A DNA stretch of 64,000 nucleotides from Flavobacterium anhuiense (GTDB taxonomy: Bacteria > Bacteroidota > Bacteroidia > Flavobacteriales > Flavobacteriaceae). Positions 1 to 9,143 of the stretch are shown piece after piece. The stretch lies in contig NZ_JUIV01000002.1 of NCBI RefSeq assembly GCF_004151235.1, positions 496,001 to 560,000 of the forward strand, written 5' to 3'. The translations under genes and the position numbers were made by a program. Every line of letters begins with the position of its first letter. The stretch's first letter is position 1. Under the pieces are notes generated by a model that worked only from the letters and a program-made list of their open reading frames with translations, was not told where the DNA came from and ran no database searches.

Positions 1-71
1 GAATATTTTGATAAATTTTTAACTTTCTAATCATTAAAATAAAGAAATAGCTTGCTACTTTTTTTAATTGA

Positions 72-105
72 AAAACCCCGTTTCATAATCATGAAACGGG
101 GTTTT
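72..105 (-). terminator. Intrinsic terminator downstream of pnp
   Basis: A perfect 15-bp inverted repeat (72-86 with 91-105) closes a 4-nt loop. Read on the minus strand it is followed by a run of five T, and a run also follows on the plus strand, so it may stop transcription in both directions. It lies just after the stop of pnp. Nothing else is recognised in bases 1-71. Confidence 0.85.
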
Positions 106-138
106 CTATAAATAAACCTTTAGTAAACTAAGATCTGA

Positions 139-2283
139 TTACTCTTTTTTCTCCTCACGTGGAGGTCTTGGAACAAGTGCTTTTTTAGACACTTTTTCTT
201 TTTTAGTTTTAGGATCAACTCCTAAGTATTTCACTTGGAAAATATCTCCCATTTTAACTACATCGGCAACGTTTTCTGTACGTTCCCAAGCTAACTCAGA
301 TACGTGAAGCAATACTTCGTTTCCTGGTGCAGCAGTGTATTCTACTACAGCTCCAAAATCAAGCATTTTAATCACTTTAACCTCGTAAGCTTCGCCAATT
401 TGTGGTTTGAAAGTTAAGGCATCAATTTTAGCCAATACAGCTTTGATACCAGCAGGATCAGTTCCTAAGATTTCAACTACACCTTGTTCGTCAACTTCGT
501 TGATTACGATAGTCGTTCCAGTAGCTTTTTGTAATTCTTGAATTACTTTTCCTCCAGGTCCGATTAACGCTCCAATAAAGTTTCCAGGGATAGTTCTAGT
601 GATAATTTTTGGTGCATGATCTTTAACTTCTGCTCTTGGCGCTGCAATTGTTTCAGTTAATTTTCCTAAAATATGCAAACGTCCGTCACGAGCTTGTGCT
701 AAAGCTTGTTCCATAATGTCATAACGTAATCCTTCGATTTTTATATCCATTTGGCAAGCCGTGATACCGTCAGCAGTTCCAGTTACTTTAAAATCCATAT
801 CTCCTAAGTGATCCTCATCTCCTAAGATATCAGACAATACAGCAAATTTTTCACCGTCAGTGATTAATCCCATAGCAATACCAGAAACTGGTTTTGTCAT
901 TTGGACTCCAGCATCCATAAGCGCCATTGTTCCAGCACAAACTGTTGCCATAGAAGAAGAACCGTTAGATTCTAATACCTCTGAAACAACACGGATTGTA
1001 TAAGGACAATCTGCAGGAATCATATTTTTTAAAGCTCTTTGAGCTAAGTTACCGTGGCCAACTTCTCTTCTTGAAGTTCCTCTTAATGGTTTTGCTTCAC
1101 CAGTAGAGAAAGGAGGGAAGTTATAGTGTAAGTAGAATTTCTCTTCACCTTGTTCAGATGGAGAATCGATTTGGTTAGCTTCTTTAGAAGTTCCTAAAGT
1201 TACTGTTGCCAAAGCTTGAGTTTCTCCACGTGTAAATAAAGAAGATCCGTGAACAGATGGCAAATAATCTGTTTCGCACCAGATTGGTCTGATTTCTGTA
1301 GTTTTTCTACCGTCTAGACGAATTCCTTTTTCAAGAATTACGTTACGAACAGCTTCTTTGTTTGTTTTGTAGAAGTATTTTCCAACTAAACCTGCAAGAT
1401 CTGCATTTTCAGCATATTCTTCTTCAGTAAACAAAGCTTTAGCCTCTTCTTTAACAGCTGCGAATTTTTCACCTCTTTCAGCTTTTCCAGAAGCTTCCTG
1501 AGCAATTGCATAGCATTTATCGTAAGCAGCAGCTTTTACTTTAGCATAAACAGCTTCGTCTTCAATTTCACCTTCGTAAGTTCTATATTCTTGAGAGCTT
1601 AATTTTGCTCTTAATTTTTGTTGAGCAACAATTTGAACTTTAATTGCTTCGTGTGCAAATTTAATTGCCTCAACCATTTCAGCTTCTGAGATTTCTTTCA
1701 TCTCACCTTCAACCATTGCAACAGAATCCATAGAAGCTCCGATCATCATATCGATGTCAGATTTTTCTAATTCTTCTCTACTTGGGTTGATTACTAATTT
1801 TCCGTCGATACGAGCAACGCGCACTTCAGAAATTAAGTTGTAAAATGGAATATCTGAAACAGCTAATGCTGCAGATGCTGCTAAACCAGCTAATGCGTCT
1901 GGCATAACATTGTCATCGTGAGACATTAATTGAATCATAACCTGAGTTTCAGCATGGTAATCGTCTGGGAAAAGCGGGCGTAAAACACGGTCAACTAATC
2001 TCATTGTTAATACCTCACTGTCGCTTGGTCTTGCTTCTCTTTTGAAAAATCCTCCTGGGAAACGTCCTGCAGCAGCAAATTTTTCGCGGTAATCTACCGT
2101 TAATGGTAAAAAGTCAACACCTGGGTTAGATGTTCTTGCAGAAACTGCTGTTGCTAGAAGCATACAGTTTCCTAAACGTACAACAACTGAACCATCGGCT
2201 TGTTTTGCTAATTTACCAGTTTCGATTGAGATGCTTCTTCCATCTCCTAAATCGATAATTTCTTGTGAAACTTGTGGAATCAT
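139..2283 (-). CDS. pnp: Polyribonucleotide nucleotidyltransferase (PNPase)
   Basis: This 714-residue protein is the phosphorolytic 3'-5' exoribonuclease that degrades mRNA to nucleoside diphosphates. Two RNase PH domains (about 14-145 and 325-540) flank an alpha-helical linker. They are followed by a KH domain near 555-615 with the GPGG loop and an S1 domain near 625-690. The length is that of a complete enzyme. The end is Lys/Glu-rich. rpsO lies immediately upstream on the same strand, the conserved rpsO-pnp order of many bacteria. A CA-rich inverted repeat in its leader may serve in regulation. Confidence 0.98.
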   Translation of the reverse strand: MIPQVSQEIIDLGDGRSISIETGKLAKQADGSVVVRLGNCMLLATAVSARTSNPGVDFLPLTVDYREKFAAAGRFPGGFFKREARPSDSEVLTMRLVDRVLRPLFPDDYHAETQVMIQLMSHDDNVMPDALAGLAASAALAVSDIPFYNLISEVRVARIDGKLVINPSREELEKSDIDMMIGASMDSVAMVEGEMKEISEAEMVEAIKFAHEAIKVQIVAQQKLRAKLSSQEYRTYEGEIEDEAVYAKVKAAAYDKCYAIAQEASGKAERGEKFAAVKEEAKALFTEEEYAENADLAGLVGKYFYKTNKEAVRNVILEKGIRLDGRKTTEIRPIWCETDYLPSVHGSSLFTRGETQALATVTLGTSKEANQIDSPSEQGEEKFYLHYNFPPFSTGEAKPLRGTSRREVGHGNLAQRALKNMIPADCPYTIRVVSEVLESNGSSSMATVCAGTMALMDAGVQMTKPVSGIAMGLITDGEKFAVLSDILGDEDHLGDMDFKVTGTADGITACQMDIKIEGLRYDIMEQALAQARDGRLHILGKLTETIAAPRAEVKDHAPKIITRTIPGNFIGALIGPGGKVIQELQKATGTTIVINEVDEQGVVEILGTDPAGIKAVLAKIDALTFKPQIGEAYEVKVIKMLDFGAVVEYTAAPGNEVLLHVSELAWERTENVADVVKMGDIFQVKYLGVDPKTKKEKVSKKALVPRPPREEKKE

Positions 2284-2308
2284 AAATTTTTCCTTTTTGA
2301 TTATACAA

Positions 2309-2365
2309 TGGGTTTTAGTTGTGTTGTAGTTGTTGTTGTGTGTAGTTGTTGTTATCTAAAACCCA
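2309..2365 (-). promoter_or_regulatory. Inverted repeat in the pnp leader
   Basis: A 10-bp perfect inverted repeat (2309-2318 with 2356-2365) encloses a loop of about 37 nt that on the mRNA strand is made almost only of AAC/ACA-like triplets. It lies about 25 nt before the pnp start codon. In enterobacteria the pnp leader forms a stem-loop used for autoregulation by RNase III and PNPase. A similar role here is an inference from position only. Confidence 0.45.
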
Positions 2366-2428
2366 ATGAAAAACCAAACTTTTTTTCTTGTAATATGCTT
2401 ATTATAAACAGCTGTAATGTAAAAACAA

Positions 2429-2452
2429 AAAGAGGCACTCTCGCACCTCTTT
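2429..2452 (-). terminator. Terminator between rpsO and pnp
   Basis: A 7-bp stem (2429-2435 with 2446-2452) with a 10-nt loop, followed on the minus strand by a T-rich stretch, lies directly after the rpsO stop. It may be leaky and allow some read-through into pnp. Confidence 0.6.
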
Positions 2453-2462
2453 TCTATATTGA

Positions 2463-2729
2463 TTATTTTCTGATATTCAATACTTTGATAATCTCACGAT
2501 ATCTGTTGATATCTTTCTTTTTCAAGTAGTCCAACAAAGCTCTTCTTTTACCTACTAATAGTACAAGAGAACGCTCAGTGTTGTAATCGTGACGATTTTT
2601 TTTCAAGTGTTCAGTTAAGTGAGAGATTCTGTAAGTGAACAATGCGATTTGACCTTCTGCGCTTCCAGTGTTTGTAGCACCACCGTGTTGTGCAAAAATT
2701 TCTTCTTTCTTTTCTTTAGTTAAATACAT
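2463..2729 (-). CDS. rpsO: 30S ribosomal protein S15
   Basis: This 88-residue protein has the usual length and the family core with TGSAEGQIALFTYRI and the conserved end KRRALLDYLKKKD. S15 binds the central domain of 16S rRNA early in 30S assembly. The start at 2729 gives MYLTKEKKEEIF, the normal N-terminus. A good flavobacterial promoter lies 58 bp upstream and pnp follows on the same strand. Confidence 0.98.
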   Translation of the reverse strand: MYLTKEKKEEIFAQHGGATNTGSAEGQIALFTYRISHLTEHLKKNRHDYNTERSLVLLVGKRRALLDYLKKKDINRYREIIKVLNIRK

Positions 2730-2786
2730 TCCAATATTGTTTTAAATGATTTTTATGTATGTCGTACAACTTTTGTAAGACGGGTG

Positions 2787-2818
2787 CAAAATTAGATTAA
2801 AAAAACAGAAAAATCAAA
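2787..2818 (-). promoter_or_regulatory. Promoter of rpsO
   Basis: On the minus strand a TTTG box (2815-2818) is followed after 20 nt by TAATTTTG (2787-2794), an exact match to the Bacteroidetes -7 consensus TAnnTTTG. It is followed by GCACCCG. Confidence 0.7.
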
Positions 2819-2907
2819 AAAAAAATAAAAGAATCTAAAAAATGGGCATAAGAAATTTATTTTTAGGTATTTAGAGCTGTTTTTTTGTTCTTGATTTAAT
2901 CTGATTT

Positions 2908-3603
2908 CTATTTTAACTTCTGGGCTTTTTTTCCAGATTGCTTTTCGCTCAAAGAAGAATAAGAAAATTTGACATTGTTTGCATCAGTACTTACGCCCGA
3001 AATTAAAACTCCTTGATCATAATTGTCAACAAACGTAATCTTTCGTAAAATGTCATTCCCTTCCCAGTAACCTTGTTTCAATCCGCCTTTGATTGTTCCT
3101 TTTTGACTAACAAACTGATCTGTTTCTTCGTAATCTCCATTTCCATTCGTAACGGTTTGGTTTTTATTTACATCCCAGCAATTTAGAATCAAAGTCTGGA
3201 GCTTTTTTGTTTTCGGATCCCAAATGTTCTGTTTTTCGCATTTTTTACTCTGATCTTCGTACCAGCTAATTTCTTTGCCAGTTTTATGGTCTTCAGAATA
3301 ATTTATAACAGATTCTTTTGCACCATTTTTATAATAGTAAATAAATTCTCCGTCTTTTTTTAAAACATCTCGATCTAAGGTTGATCCCGTCATTTTCTTT
3401 CTTCCATTTTTGTAGAAATCAGTCACAACATAACGGATGCTTTTCTGAGAATAATTGGTAATTACTCTTGTGTAAGCATGATTTTCGGGTGTACATTCAC
3501 GATTTAAGGAGTCTAAAAAGATTTTTTTAGACATCATGCTAATTTGCGCAGACAGATTAACTGAAATTATCAGAAGCAATAAGATGAAGATGTTTCTTTT
3601 CAT
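2908..3603 (-). CDS. Exported protein with YwqK/MORN-like repeats
   Basis: A 231-residue protein with a signal peptide (MKRNIFILLLLIISVNLSAQ, cleavage probably after about residue 20). The middle carries repeats of the type found in the YwqK antitoxin-like family: a short beta-hairpin with YYKNGAKES or FYKNGRKKM followed by a GK or GE turn, at about 60-130. The repeats probably form an extended beta-sheet. The function is unknown. The protein is probably periplasmic or on the cell surface. It stands alone between rpsO and a GAF gene. Confidence 0.7.
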   Translation of the reverse strand: MKRNIFILLLLIISVNLSAQISMMSKKIFLDSLNRECTPENHAYTRVITNYSQKSIRYVVTDFYKNGRKKMTGSTLDRDVLKKDGEFIYYYKNGAKESVINYSEDHKTGKEISWYEDQSKKCEKQNIWDPKTKKLQTLILNCWDVNKNQTVTNGNGDYEETDQFVSQKGTIKGGLKQGYWEGNDILRKITFVDNYDQGVLISGVSTDANNVKFSYSSLSEKQSGKKAQKLK

Positions 3604-3636
3604 TCAGTTCTATTTTTTATTCTAAATTTAACGTTT

Positions 3637-4092
3637 TTAGAATAATTTAGCAACTTCTTGATTTACAAATTCTAAAAATCTTTCGTCAGCTTCTGTAAAC
3701 GGATCAATAACGTGGCTGTCAATATCAATTTGGCCAATATTTACTCCATTCACAAAAAGAGGCACTACGATTTCTGATTTAACAGTCAAACTGCAAGCAA
3801 TATAGTTGTCTTGCGCCTTAACATCTGGCACAACAAAATTAGCATTACTTTCTGCTACTTGACCGCAAATACCTTTTCCAAATGGAATAACAGTATGATC
3901 TGTTTCTGCACCAACATAAGGGCCTAAATGTAAAGTTTTAGTGTCGTGATTAGCAAAATAAAAGCCGACCCAATTGTAATATTCTACATTTTCGTTTAAA
4001 AGCTGGCAGATTGCTAATAATTTTTCGTCTCTATTTTTTTGATTGTCAGCAGTAATACTGCTTATCTGTGGTTGTAATTCTTGAAATGTCAT
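3637..4092 (-). CDS. GAF domain protein, free methionine-R-sulfoxide reductase-like
   Basis: A 151-residue single GAF domain. The start MTFQELQPQI at 4092 is preferred; a further in-frame start 120 bp upstream would add a low-complexity Phe-rich stretch that looks like non-coding sequence. The order VGFYF, GKGICG, VVPDV and SEIVVPL is that of free methionine-R-sulfoxide reductase (fRMsr), which reduces free Met-R-sulfoxide in the cytosol. Two of the three usual Cys are visible (GICG and YIACS). The position of the first one carries His (TDHTVIP), so redox activity is not certain. Confidence 0.75.
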   Translation of the reverse strand: MTFQELQPQISSITADNQKNRDEKLLAICQLLNENVEYYNWVGFYFANHDTKTLHLGPYVGAETDHTVIPFGKGICGQVAESNANFVVPDVKAQDNYIACSLTVKSEIVVPLFVNGVNIGQIDIDSHVIDPFTEADERFLEFVNQEVAKLF

Positions 4093-4162
4093 GATATTAA
4101 ATTTTATACAAAAGTATTTAAAGCTGAACTCAAAAAATATATAAATTTGAAAAAAAAATCTC

Positions 4163-4699
4163 TTGAAAAAATATTTAGTCCAGTTTAAGCCATTTTTGAT
4201 TTTTATTAGCATTTTTTTTCTGACCTATATTGTTCTTACTTTACTTTATAAGTTTTATTTAAATAGCTATCAGTCAGAAGATCTTGATGCTGTAACAATG
4301 ATTTCTGGTAAAAATTCAGAACAATTGTTAAAGCTTTTAAATTATGATGTAATCATTCAAAAAAGCTCTCAAAATCCATGGCAAGAAATTATCTTGAATG
4401 GTAGATTTATAGCGCGCATTATCGAAGGTTGTAATGCTGTAAGCGTAATGATACTGTTTGTGTCGTTTGTGAGTGCTTTTTCGGGGAATTTAAAAAAGAC
4501 ATCCCTATTTATAATACTAGGGCTTATATCTATTTACATTTTGAATATTATTAGGATCTCACTTTTAATTGTATTGATATATCATTTTTCGAGATATGCC
4601 AATTTTCTGCATGATATTTTTTTTCCTTTGATGATTTACGGGTATGTTTTTCTTTTATGGATTTTCTGGATTAATAGATTTTCAAAGTATGCTAAATAA
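4163..4699 (+). CDS. xrtF: Exosortase family protein XrtF
   Basis: A 178-residue integral membrane protein of the exosortase/archaeosortase superfamily. The catalytic triad typical of the family is visible: Cys in EGCNAVSVM near residue 93, Arg in NIIRISLL near 136, and His in FLHDIFFPL near 153. Exosortases cut C-terminal sorting signals of exported proteins. The substrates of XrtF are not known to me. The start codon is TTG at 4163; a stop codon lies five codons upstream in frame. The gene is divergent from the GAF gene and overlaps the next gene by 11 bp, so the two are translationally coupled. Confidence 0.88.
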   Translation: MKKYLVQFKPFLIFISIFFLTYIVLTLLYKFYLNSYQSEDLDAVTMISGKNSEQLLKLLNYDVIIQKSSQNPWQEIILNGRFIARIIEGCNAVSVMILFVSFVSAFSGNLKKTSLFIILGLISIYILNIIRISLLIVLIYHFSRYANFLHDIFFPLMIYGYVFLLWIFWINRFSKYAK

Positions 4700-5135
4700 A
4701 TTAAAAGAAAATAAATTAAAAATTTTTGTTGCAATTGTTGTTGTAATAGGTTTTGCTTTGATTAGAACGTTTGAAAGAGAACTGTTTTACGATCCTTTTC
4801 TGGTATATTTTGATGCCGACTTTCAGTCTATTCCATATCCGCTAGTAGATAATCTAAAACTTTTTGCAGGACTTTTTTTTCGTTATTCTTTAAATTCAAT
4901 TTTATCTTTGGCTTTGATTTATGCTTTATTTCAAGATCGTGATATTCTTAAATTTAGTCTTCTGATCTATAGTATTTTTTTAATTGTTTTTCTAATAGCA
5001 TTTTTTATTATTCTAGAATATTTTCCAGAGGGAAGTTGGCTTCTTTTTTACGTTAGACGATTTTTAATTCAGCCTATTTTTATATTATTATTTATTCCGG
5101 GATTTTATTATCAGCTTCAAAAAACTAAAAAATAA
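4689..5135 (+). CDS. Exosortase F system-associated membrane protein
   Basis: A 148-residue protein with about four predicted membrane helices, starting MLNKLKENKLKIF. The ATG at 4689 overlaps the end of xrtF by 11 bp. An upstream in-frame ATG at 4644 lies deep inside xrtF and is less likely. The position directly after XrtF and the fold match the family regularly found beside XrtF in flavobacteria. Its biochemical role is not known; it is probably a partner of the exosortase in the inner membrane. Confidence 0.82.
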   Translation: MLNKLKENKLKIFVAIVVVIGFALIRTFERELFYDPFLVYFDADFQSIPYPLVDNLKLFAGLFFRYSLNSILSLALIYALFQDRDILKFSLLIYSIFLIVFLIAFFIILEYFPEGSWLLFYVRRFLIQPIFILLFIPGFYYQLQKTKK

Positions 5136-5180
5136 CATTTGTTTTAGTTTTTTTCTAGAGTTTTTAAATAGCTTTGCAGT

Positions 5181-5579
5181 ATGAATTTGAAAAAGTGCAC
5201 AGGTCTGTTTTTAGCGTTCCTTTTATTGGTTTCCAATATAGGGTTTGCTTTTGATGTGCATTATTGTGGCGGAGAAATTGCTTCGGTTTCTTTAAAAACA
5301 ACAGCAGAACCTGTTGTTGAGAAGAAATGTTGCGGTTCTAAAGAGAAAAAGAACTCTTGCTGCAAAGATAAGGTTGTTCATTTTGAAAAGAAATCAGATA
5401 ACGCAACAATCAAATTCTTCTTCTTTCAATTTGCTTTTCCAGCAGTTATACAGGATTACAAACCTCTAGTCTTTTTAGAAATTCAAAATTTCAAAAAGAA
5501 AGAAGTTCTTTCATATTATGCTGATGCAAATGCCCCCCCTTTATTTAAATTATACCATCAGTATATTTTCTATTCCTGA
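5181..5579 (+). CDS. HYC_CC_PP family protein
   Basis: A 132-residue exported protein named after its motifs, all visible here: FDVHYCGG near residues 29-36, KKCCGSKEKK near 54, SCCKDK near 65, and NAPPLFKLYHQ at the end. The N-terminus is a signal peptide. The paired cysteines suggest metal binding, but this is an inference. A TonB-dependent receptor and an HMA domain protein follow on the same strand, so the trio may handle copper or another soft metal at the envelope. Confidence 0.82.
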   Translation: MNLKKCTGLFLAFLLLVSNIGFAFDVHYCGGEIASVSLKTTAEPVVEKKCCGSKEKKNSCCKDKVVHFEKKSDNATIKFFFFQFAFPAVIQDYKPLVFLEIQNFKKKEVLSYYADANAPPLFKLYHQYIFYS

Positions 5580-5696
5580 TTTTAATGTTAAGATGCACTG
5601 CGAGTCTTGATTAAGACTTTGCGTTTACATTTTGATGTCTTTTGCTTCCGCAAAAACAGAAATGTAATTCTATTTCAACATTAAAATCAATTTTTT

Positions 5697-7703
5697 ATGC
5701 AAAAAAATATAATGCTTTTTGCGATGATTTTGCTTTCTTTTTCTGCCTTTTCACAGGAAGATCTGCAAGAAGTAAAAATTACTAAAAAGCAAAAAGGGAT
5801 TAAAAAATCCTTTACCGTGACAGCCAATACATCCGTAATTACTAGCAAAGAACTGCTTAAGGCGGCTTGCTGTAATTTGGCTGAAAGTTTTGAAACCAAT
5901 CCATCAATTGATGTCAATTTTTCTGATGCTTTAACAGGAACTAAGCAAATCAAAATGCTTGGACTAACCAGTCCTTATTTAATGATTACCGAAGAAAATA
6001 TTCCGTCAGTTCGAGGAGCATCTCAAGCTTATGGATTGTCGTTTACACCAGGAACCTGGATTGAAAGTGTCCAAATTACGAAAGGAGCGGGAAGCGTTAT
6101 AAATGGTTACGAAAGCATTTCTGGCCAGATTAATACAGAGCTTTTAAAGCCATTAAATGATATTCCTTTCTTCTTGAATGCTTACGGATCGACAGATTCT
6201 CGTTTTGAATTAAACACCCATTTCAATAAAAAATTATCAGACAAATGGGCGACTAGCTTATTTGTTCACGGAAATGCGCGTGTAGCCAAAAACGATATGA
6301 ACAAAGACGGTTTTCTCGATAATCCGTTAGGGAAACAAATCAATGTTTTGAATCGTTATCAATATTATGATCCAGAAAGCGGTTTAGTAAGTTTTATCAA
6401 TTTCAGATATATGAATGATAAAAAACAAACTGGAGAAGTAGATTTTGATAAAGATCGTGATCGAGGCACAACTAATTACTGGGGTTCAGAAATTAATACA
6501 GAGCGATTTGATGTATCGACAAAAATCGGATATGTATTTAAAGACATGCCATATCAGAGTATTGGTTTTCAAAATGCTTTTAATAGTCATAAACAGGATT
6601 CTTATTATGGTTTAAATCAATATGATATTAAACAGAATAGTTTTTATTCTAATTTGATTTTTAATTCGATTATAAACAATACCATGCATAAGTTTACGAC
6701 TGGTCTGAATTTTACTTACGATCAATACCAGGAATTTGTAAACTTAACAGATGTTAGCAGAATCGATAATTCGGTTGGTGCTTTCTTCGAATATACTTAT
6801 GATAATACAGACAATTTCAGTTTGATTTTAGGCGGAAGAGTAGATAATCATAACCGATTAGGGTTTTTTGTTACGCCAAGACTGCACATGAGATATAATC
6901 CTTGGAAAAATGGGGTAATTCGTTTTTCTGCAGGAAGAGGCAAGCGTTCTGCTAATATCTTTGCTGAAAATCAGCAGCTTTTTGCTAGTTCAAGAACTTT
7001 TTCAGTTTTAGATTCTAATGGAAAAGTATATGGGCTTAATCCTGAAATTGCTTGGAATTATGGAGTAAGTTTTTCACAGAAGTTCCGCCTTTTCAATAGA
7101 AATGCCGATGCAGGTTTTGATCTGTATAGAACCGATTTCCAAAATCAAGCCATTGTAGATGTCATGCAAAGTCCGCAACAAGTTTTGTTTTATGATTTGA
7201 AAGGAAGTTCTTTTGCGAATAGTCTTCAGGTTGAGTTCAATTACGAATTGATTCACAATTTAAACTTAAGAACAGCTTATAAATATTACGACATCCAAAC
7301 CGATTATTTAAGAGGAACATTCCAACGTCCGCTTCAGGCAAAACATCGTTTCTTAGGAAATTTAGAATACGAAACAGCCATGAACAACGACAAACAATGG
7401 AAGTTTGATTTTACTTACAATTGGTCAGGAAAGCAGCAGTTGCCATATACGGCTTCAAATCCTACAGAAGATCAATTTCCTGATTTTTCACCTTCTTATG
7501 CTGTAATGAATGCACAAGTGACCAGAGTTTTTTCTTCAGTTTTTGAAGTGTATATTGGGGGAGAAAATATTGGAAATTATAGACAAGAGAAAGCAATTTT
7601 AGGAGCAAATGATCCTTTTGGATCTAATTTTGATGCATCAATTGCATATGCACCAATTTTTGGACAAATGTATTATGCAGGACTTAGATTTAAAATTAAA
7701 TAA
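5697..7703 (+). CDS. TonB-dependent outer-membrane receptor, probably for a metal
   Basis: A 668-residue TonB-dependent receptor. A signal peptide (about 1-19) is followed by a short TonB-box region (LQEVKITKKQKG) and a plug domain at about 40-155. The plug holds ELLKAACCNLAESFETNPS, with a Cys-Cys pair, and the usual ITKGAGSVINGYESISGQIN. The rest is the 22-stranded barrel. Unlike many Bacteroidetes receptors it has no N-terminal carboxypeptidase-like domain. The next gene, 30 bp on, is an HMA-domain protein, and a Cys-rich HYC_CC_PP gene precedes it. Metal transport, for example copper, is therefore the best guess. Confidence 0.85.
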   Translation: MQKNIMLFAMILLSFSAFSQEDLQEVKITKKQKGIKKSFTVTANTSVITSKELLKAACCNLAESFETNPSIDVNFSDALTGTKQIKMLGLTSPYLMITEENIPSVRGASQAYGLSFTPGTWIESVQITKGAGSVINGYESISGQINTELLKPLNDIPFFLNAYGSTDSRFELNTHFNKKLSDKWATSLFVHGNARVAKNDMNKDGFLDNPLGKQINVLNRYQYYDPESGLVSFINFRYMNDKKQTGEVDFDKDRDRGTTNYWGSEINTERFDVSTKIGYVFKDMPYQSIGFQNAFNSHKQDSYYGLNQYDIKQNSFYSNLIFNSIINNTMHKFTTGLNFTYDQYQEFVNLTDVSRIDNSVGAFFEYTYDNTDNFSLILGGRVDNHNRLGFFVTPRLHMRYNPWKNGVIRFSAGRGKRSANIFAENQQLFASSRTFSVLDSNGKVYGLNPEIAWNYGVSFSQKFRLFNRNADAGFDLYRTDFQNQAIVDVMQSPQQVLFYDLKGSSFANSLQVEFNYELIHNLNLRTAYKYYDIQTDYLRGTFQRPLQAKHRFLGNLEYETAMNNDKQWKFDFTYNWSGKQQLPYTASNPTEDQFPDFSPSYAVMNAQVTRVFSSVFEVYIGGENIGNYRQEKAILGANDPFGSNFDASIAYAPIFGQMYYAGLRFKIK

Positions 7704-7733
7704 CAATTTCAACAACAATAAAAATTAAATACA

Positions 7734-8075
7734 ATGAATAAAATAGTTTTAATCGCAATGATGATTTTTTTAGGTTTTTCAGCTCAGGCTCAAACTAAAA
7801 AAAATAAGAATTTGAAGTACACAACAGAGGTAAATGGTAACTGCGAACAATGTAAGAAACGAATTGAAAAAGCGGCTTATGGCGTTCCAGGCGTAAAAAC
7901 AGCAAGCTGGGATGTAAGTTCGCATCAGCTTTCGGTTATTTTAAATGAAGAGAAATGTTCTCCTTCAGATTTAAACAAAGCAATCGCAAAGGCAGGTCAT
8001 GATACTAAGGAAGTTAAAGCGACAACTGAAGATTATGACAATCTTCATAGCTGTTGCAAGTATGTAAGAGAATAG
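7734..8075 (+). CDS. Exported heavy-metal-associated (HMA) domain protein
   Basis: A 113-residue protein with a signal peptide (MNKIVLIAMMIFLGFSAQAQ) and one HMA domain at about 28-95. The metal site is NCEQCKKR, the CxxC motif of copper chaperones. The tail carries an extra SCCKYV. It is probably a periplasmic metal-binding protein that works with the receptor just upstream. The pair ends at a strong terminator. Confidence 0.85.
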   Translation: MNKIVLIAMMIFLGFSAQAQTKKNKNLKYTTEVNGNCEQCKKRIEKAAYGVPGVKTASWDVSSHQLSVILNEEKCSPSDLNKAIAKAGHDTKEVKATTEDYDNLHSCCKYVRE

Positions 8076-8085
8076 TGTAAAAAGA

Positions 8086-8115
8086 AGCCCAGACAAAGAA
8101 GTCTGGGCTTTTTTT
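8086..8115 (+). terminator. Intrinsic terminator after the HMA gene
   Basis: A perfect 9-bp stem (8086-8094 with 8101-8109), a 6-nt loop and a run of seven T. Confidence 0.92.
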
Positions 8116-8209
8116 AATAGTTAATTTATGTTTAAAATACCGCATTTTATTGTGGTTAAGGTAAATTATTGTTACTTTCACGAACTATAAAAAATAACCA
8201 ATCACATTT

Positions 8210-8890
8210 ATGAATAATTTTGAATGGACCCAGTTACTAAACCCTGAATTTTATATTACTTTAAGCGTCGGAGGTTTTCAGATTGGGTTATTTATTGTGC
8301 TGTTTATAGTTTTTGCTGAGACAGGACTTTTTGCAGGGTTTTTTCTGCCTGGAGATAGTTTGCTTTTTTTAGCAGGTATTTACAGTCGTGATCTAATTGA
8401 AAATGTTGCCTATATTCCAAATGATTTTGTAAATGTGTTTCTGCTTGCTACTGCAGTTGCCATAATGGGAGTTTTAGGTAATATGACTGGTTATTGGTTT
8501 GGAGCAAAAAGTGGTTATTATTTATTCAAAAAAGAAGATACTTTCTGGTTTAAGAAAAAGTACTTGCTTCAATCAAAAGATTTTTTTGAGAAATACGGAG
8601 GAAAGGCAATTATTTATGCACGCTTCCTGCCAATTTTCAGAACGTTCGCTCCAATTGTTGCAGGAATCGTTTCGATGGACAAAAAGAAGTTTATGTTTTA
8701 TAACTTCTTGAGTTCTTTTCTTTGGTCATTTATATTGATTTTCGCAGGACATTATTTATACGGAGTTTTCTTAAAACAAGGAATAGATTTAAAGAAACAT
8801 ATTGAATATATCATTATTATTATCATCATTATTTCGACATTCCCAGTTCTGCTGAAACTTTTAAAAAAGAGACCACACGAAGAGATATAA
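8210..8890 (+). CDS. DedA family membrane protein
   Basis: A 226-residue inner-membrane protein of the DedA/SNARE-associated family. The signature is visible: FAETGLFAGFFLPGDSLL near 42-60 and the segment ARFLPIFRTFAPIVAGI near 142-158, with the two conserved Arg. DedA proteins act in lipid (undecaprenyl phosphate or phosphatidylethanolamine) flipping and in tolerance of membrane stress. The gene is monocistronic. A promoter-like TTG, 20 nt, TACTTTC lies just upstream and a terminator follows. Confidence 0.93.
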   Translation: MNNFEWTQLLNPEFYITLSVGGFQIGLFIVLFIVFAETGLFAGFFLPGDSLLFLAGIYSRDLIENVAYIPNDFVNVFLLATAVAIMGVLGNMTGYWFGAKSGYYLFKKEDTFWFKKKYLLQSKDFFEKYGGKAIIYARFLPIFRTFAPIVAGIVSMDKKKFMFYNFLSSFLWSFILIFAGHYLYGVFLKQGIDLKKHIEYIIIIIIIISTFPVLLKLLKKRPHEEI

Positions 8891-8910
8891 TCAAATAAAG
8901 AATAAAAAAA

Positions 8911-8940
8911 AATCCGAAGTTTTCAGCTTCGGATTTTTTT
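8911..8940 (+). terminator. Intrinsic terminator after the DedA gene
   Basis: A perfect 9-bp stem (8911-8919 with 8927-8935), a 7-nt loop, then a T run. Confidence 0.92.
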
Positions 8941-9143
8941 ATGCTTGTTGTTAAAGCTATTATAGATGTTTTTATTATATGATGTAGTTTTCTTTGCAGA
9001 TAAATCTAAGTTAATAGAAACAAAAAAGCTATAATCAGTTTTTGAAACGTAATTACAGCTTTAAGGTTAAATTATTTTAGTTGTATAATACAAAAGTAAT
9101 TCAAGTTGGAATTTGGGATTTAAAAATTGAATATTTTAAAGTA

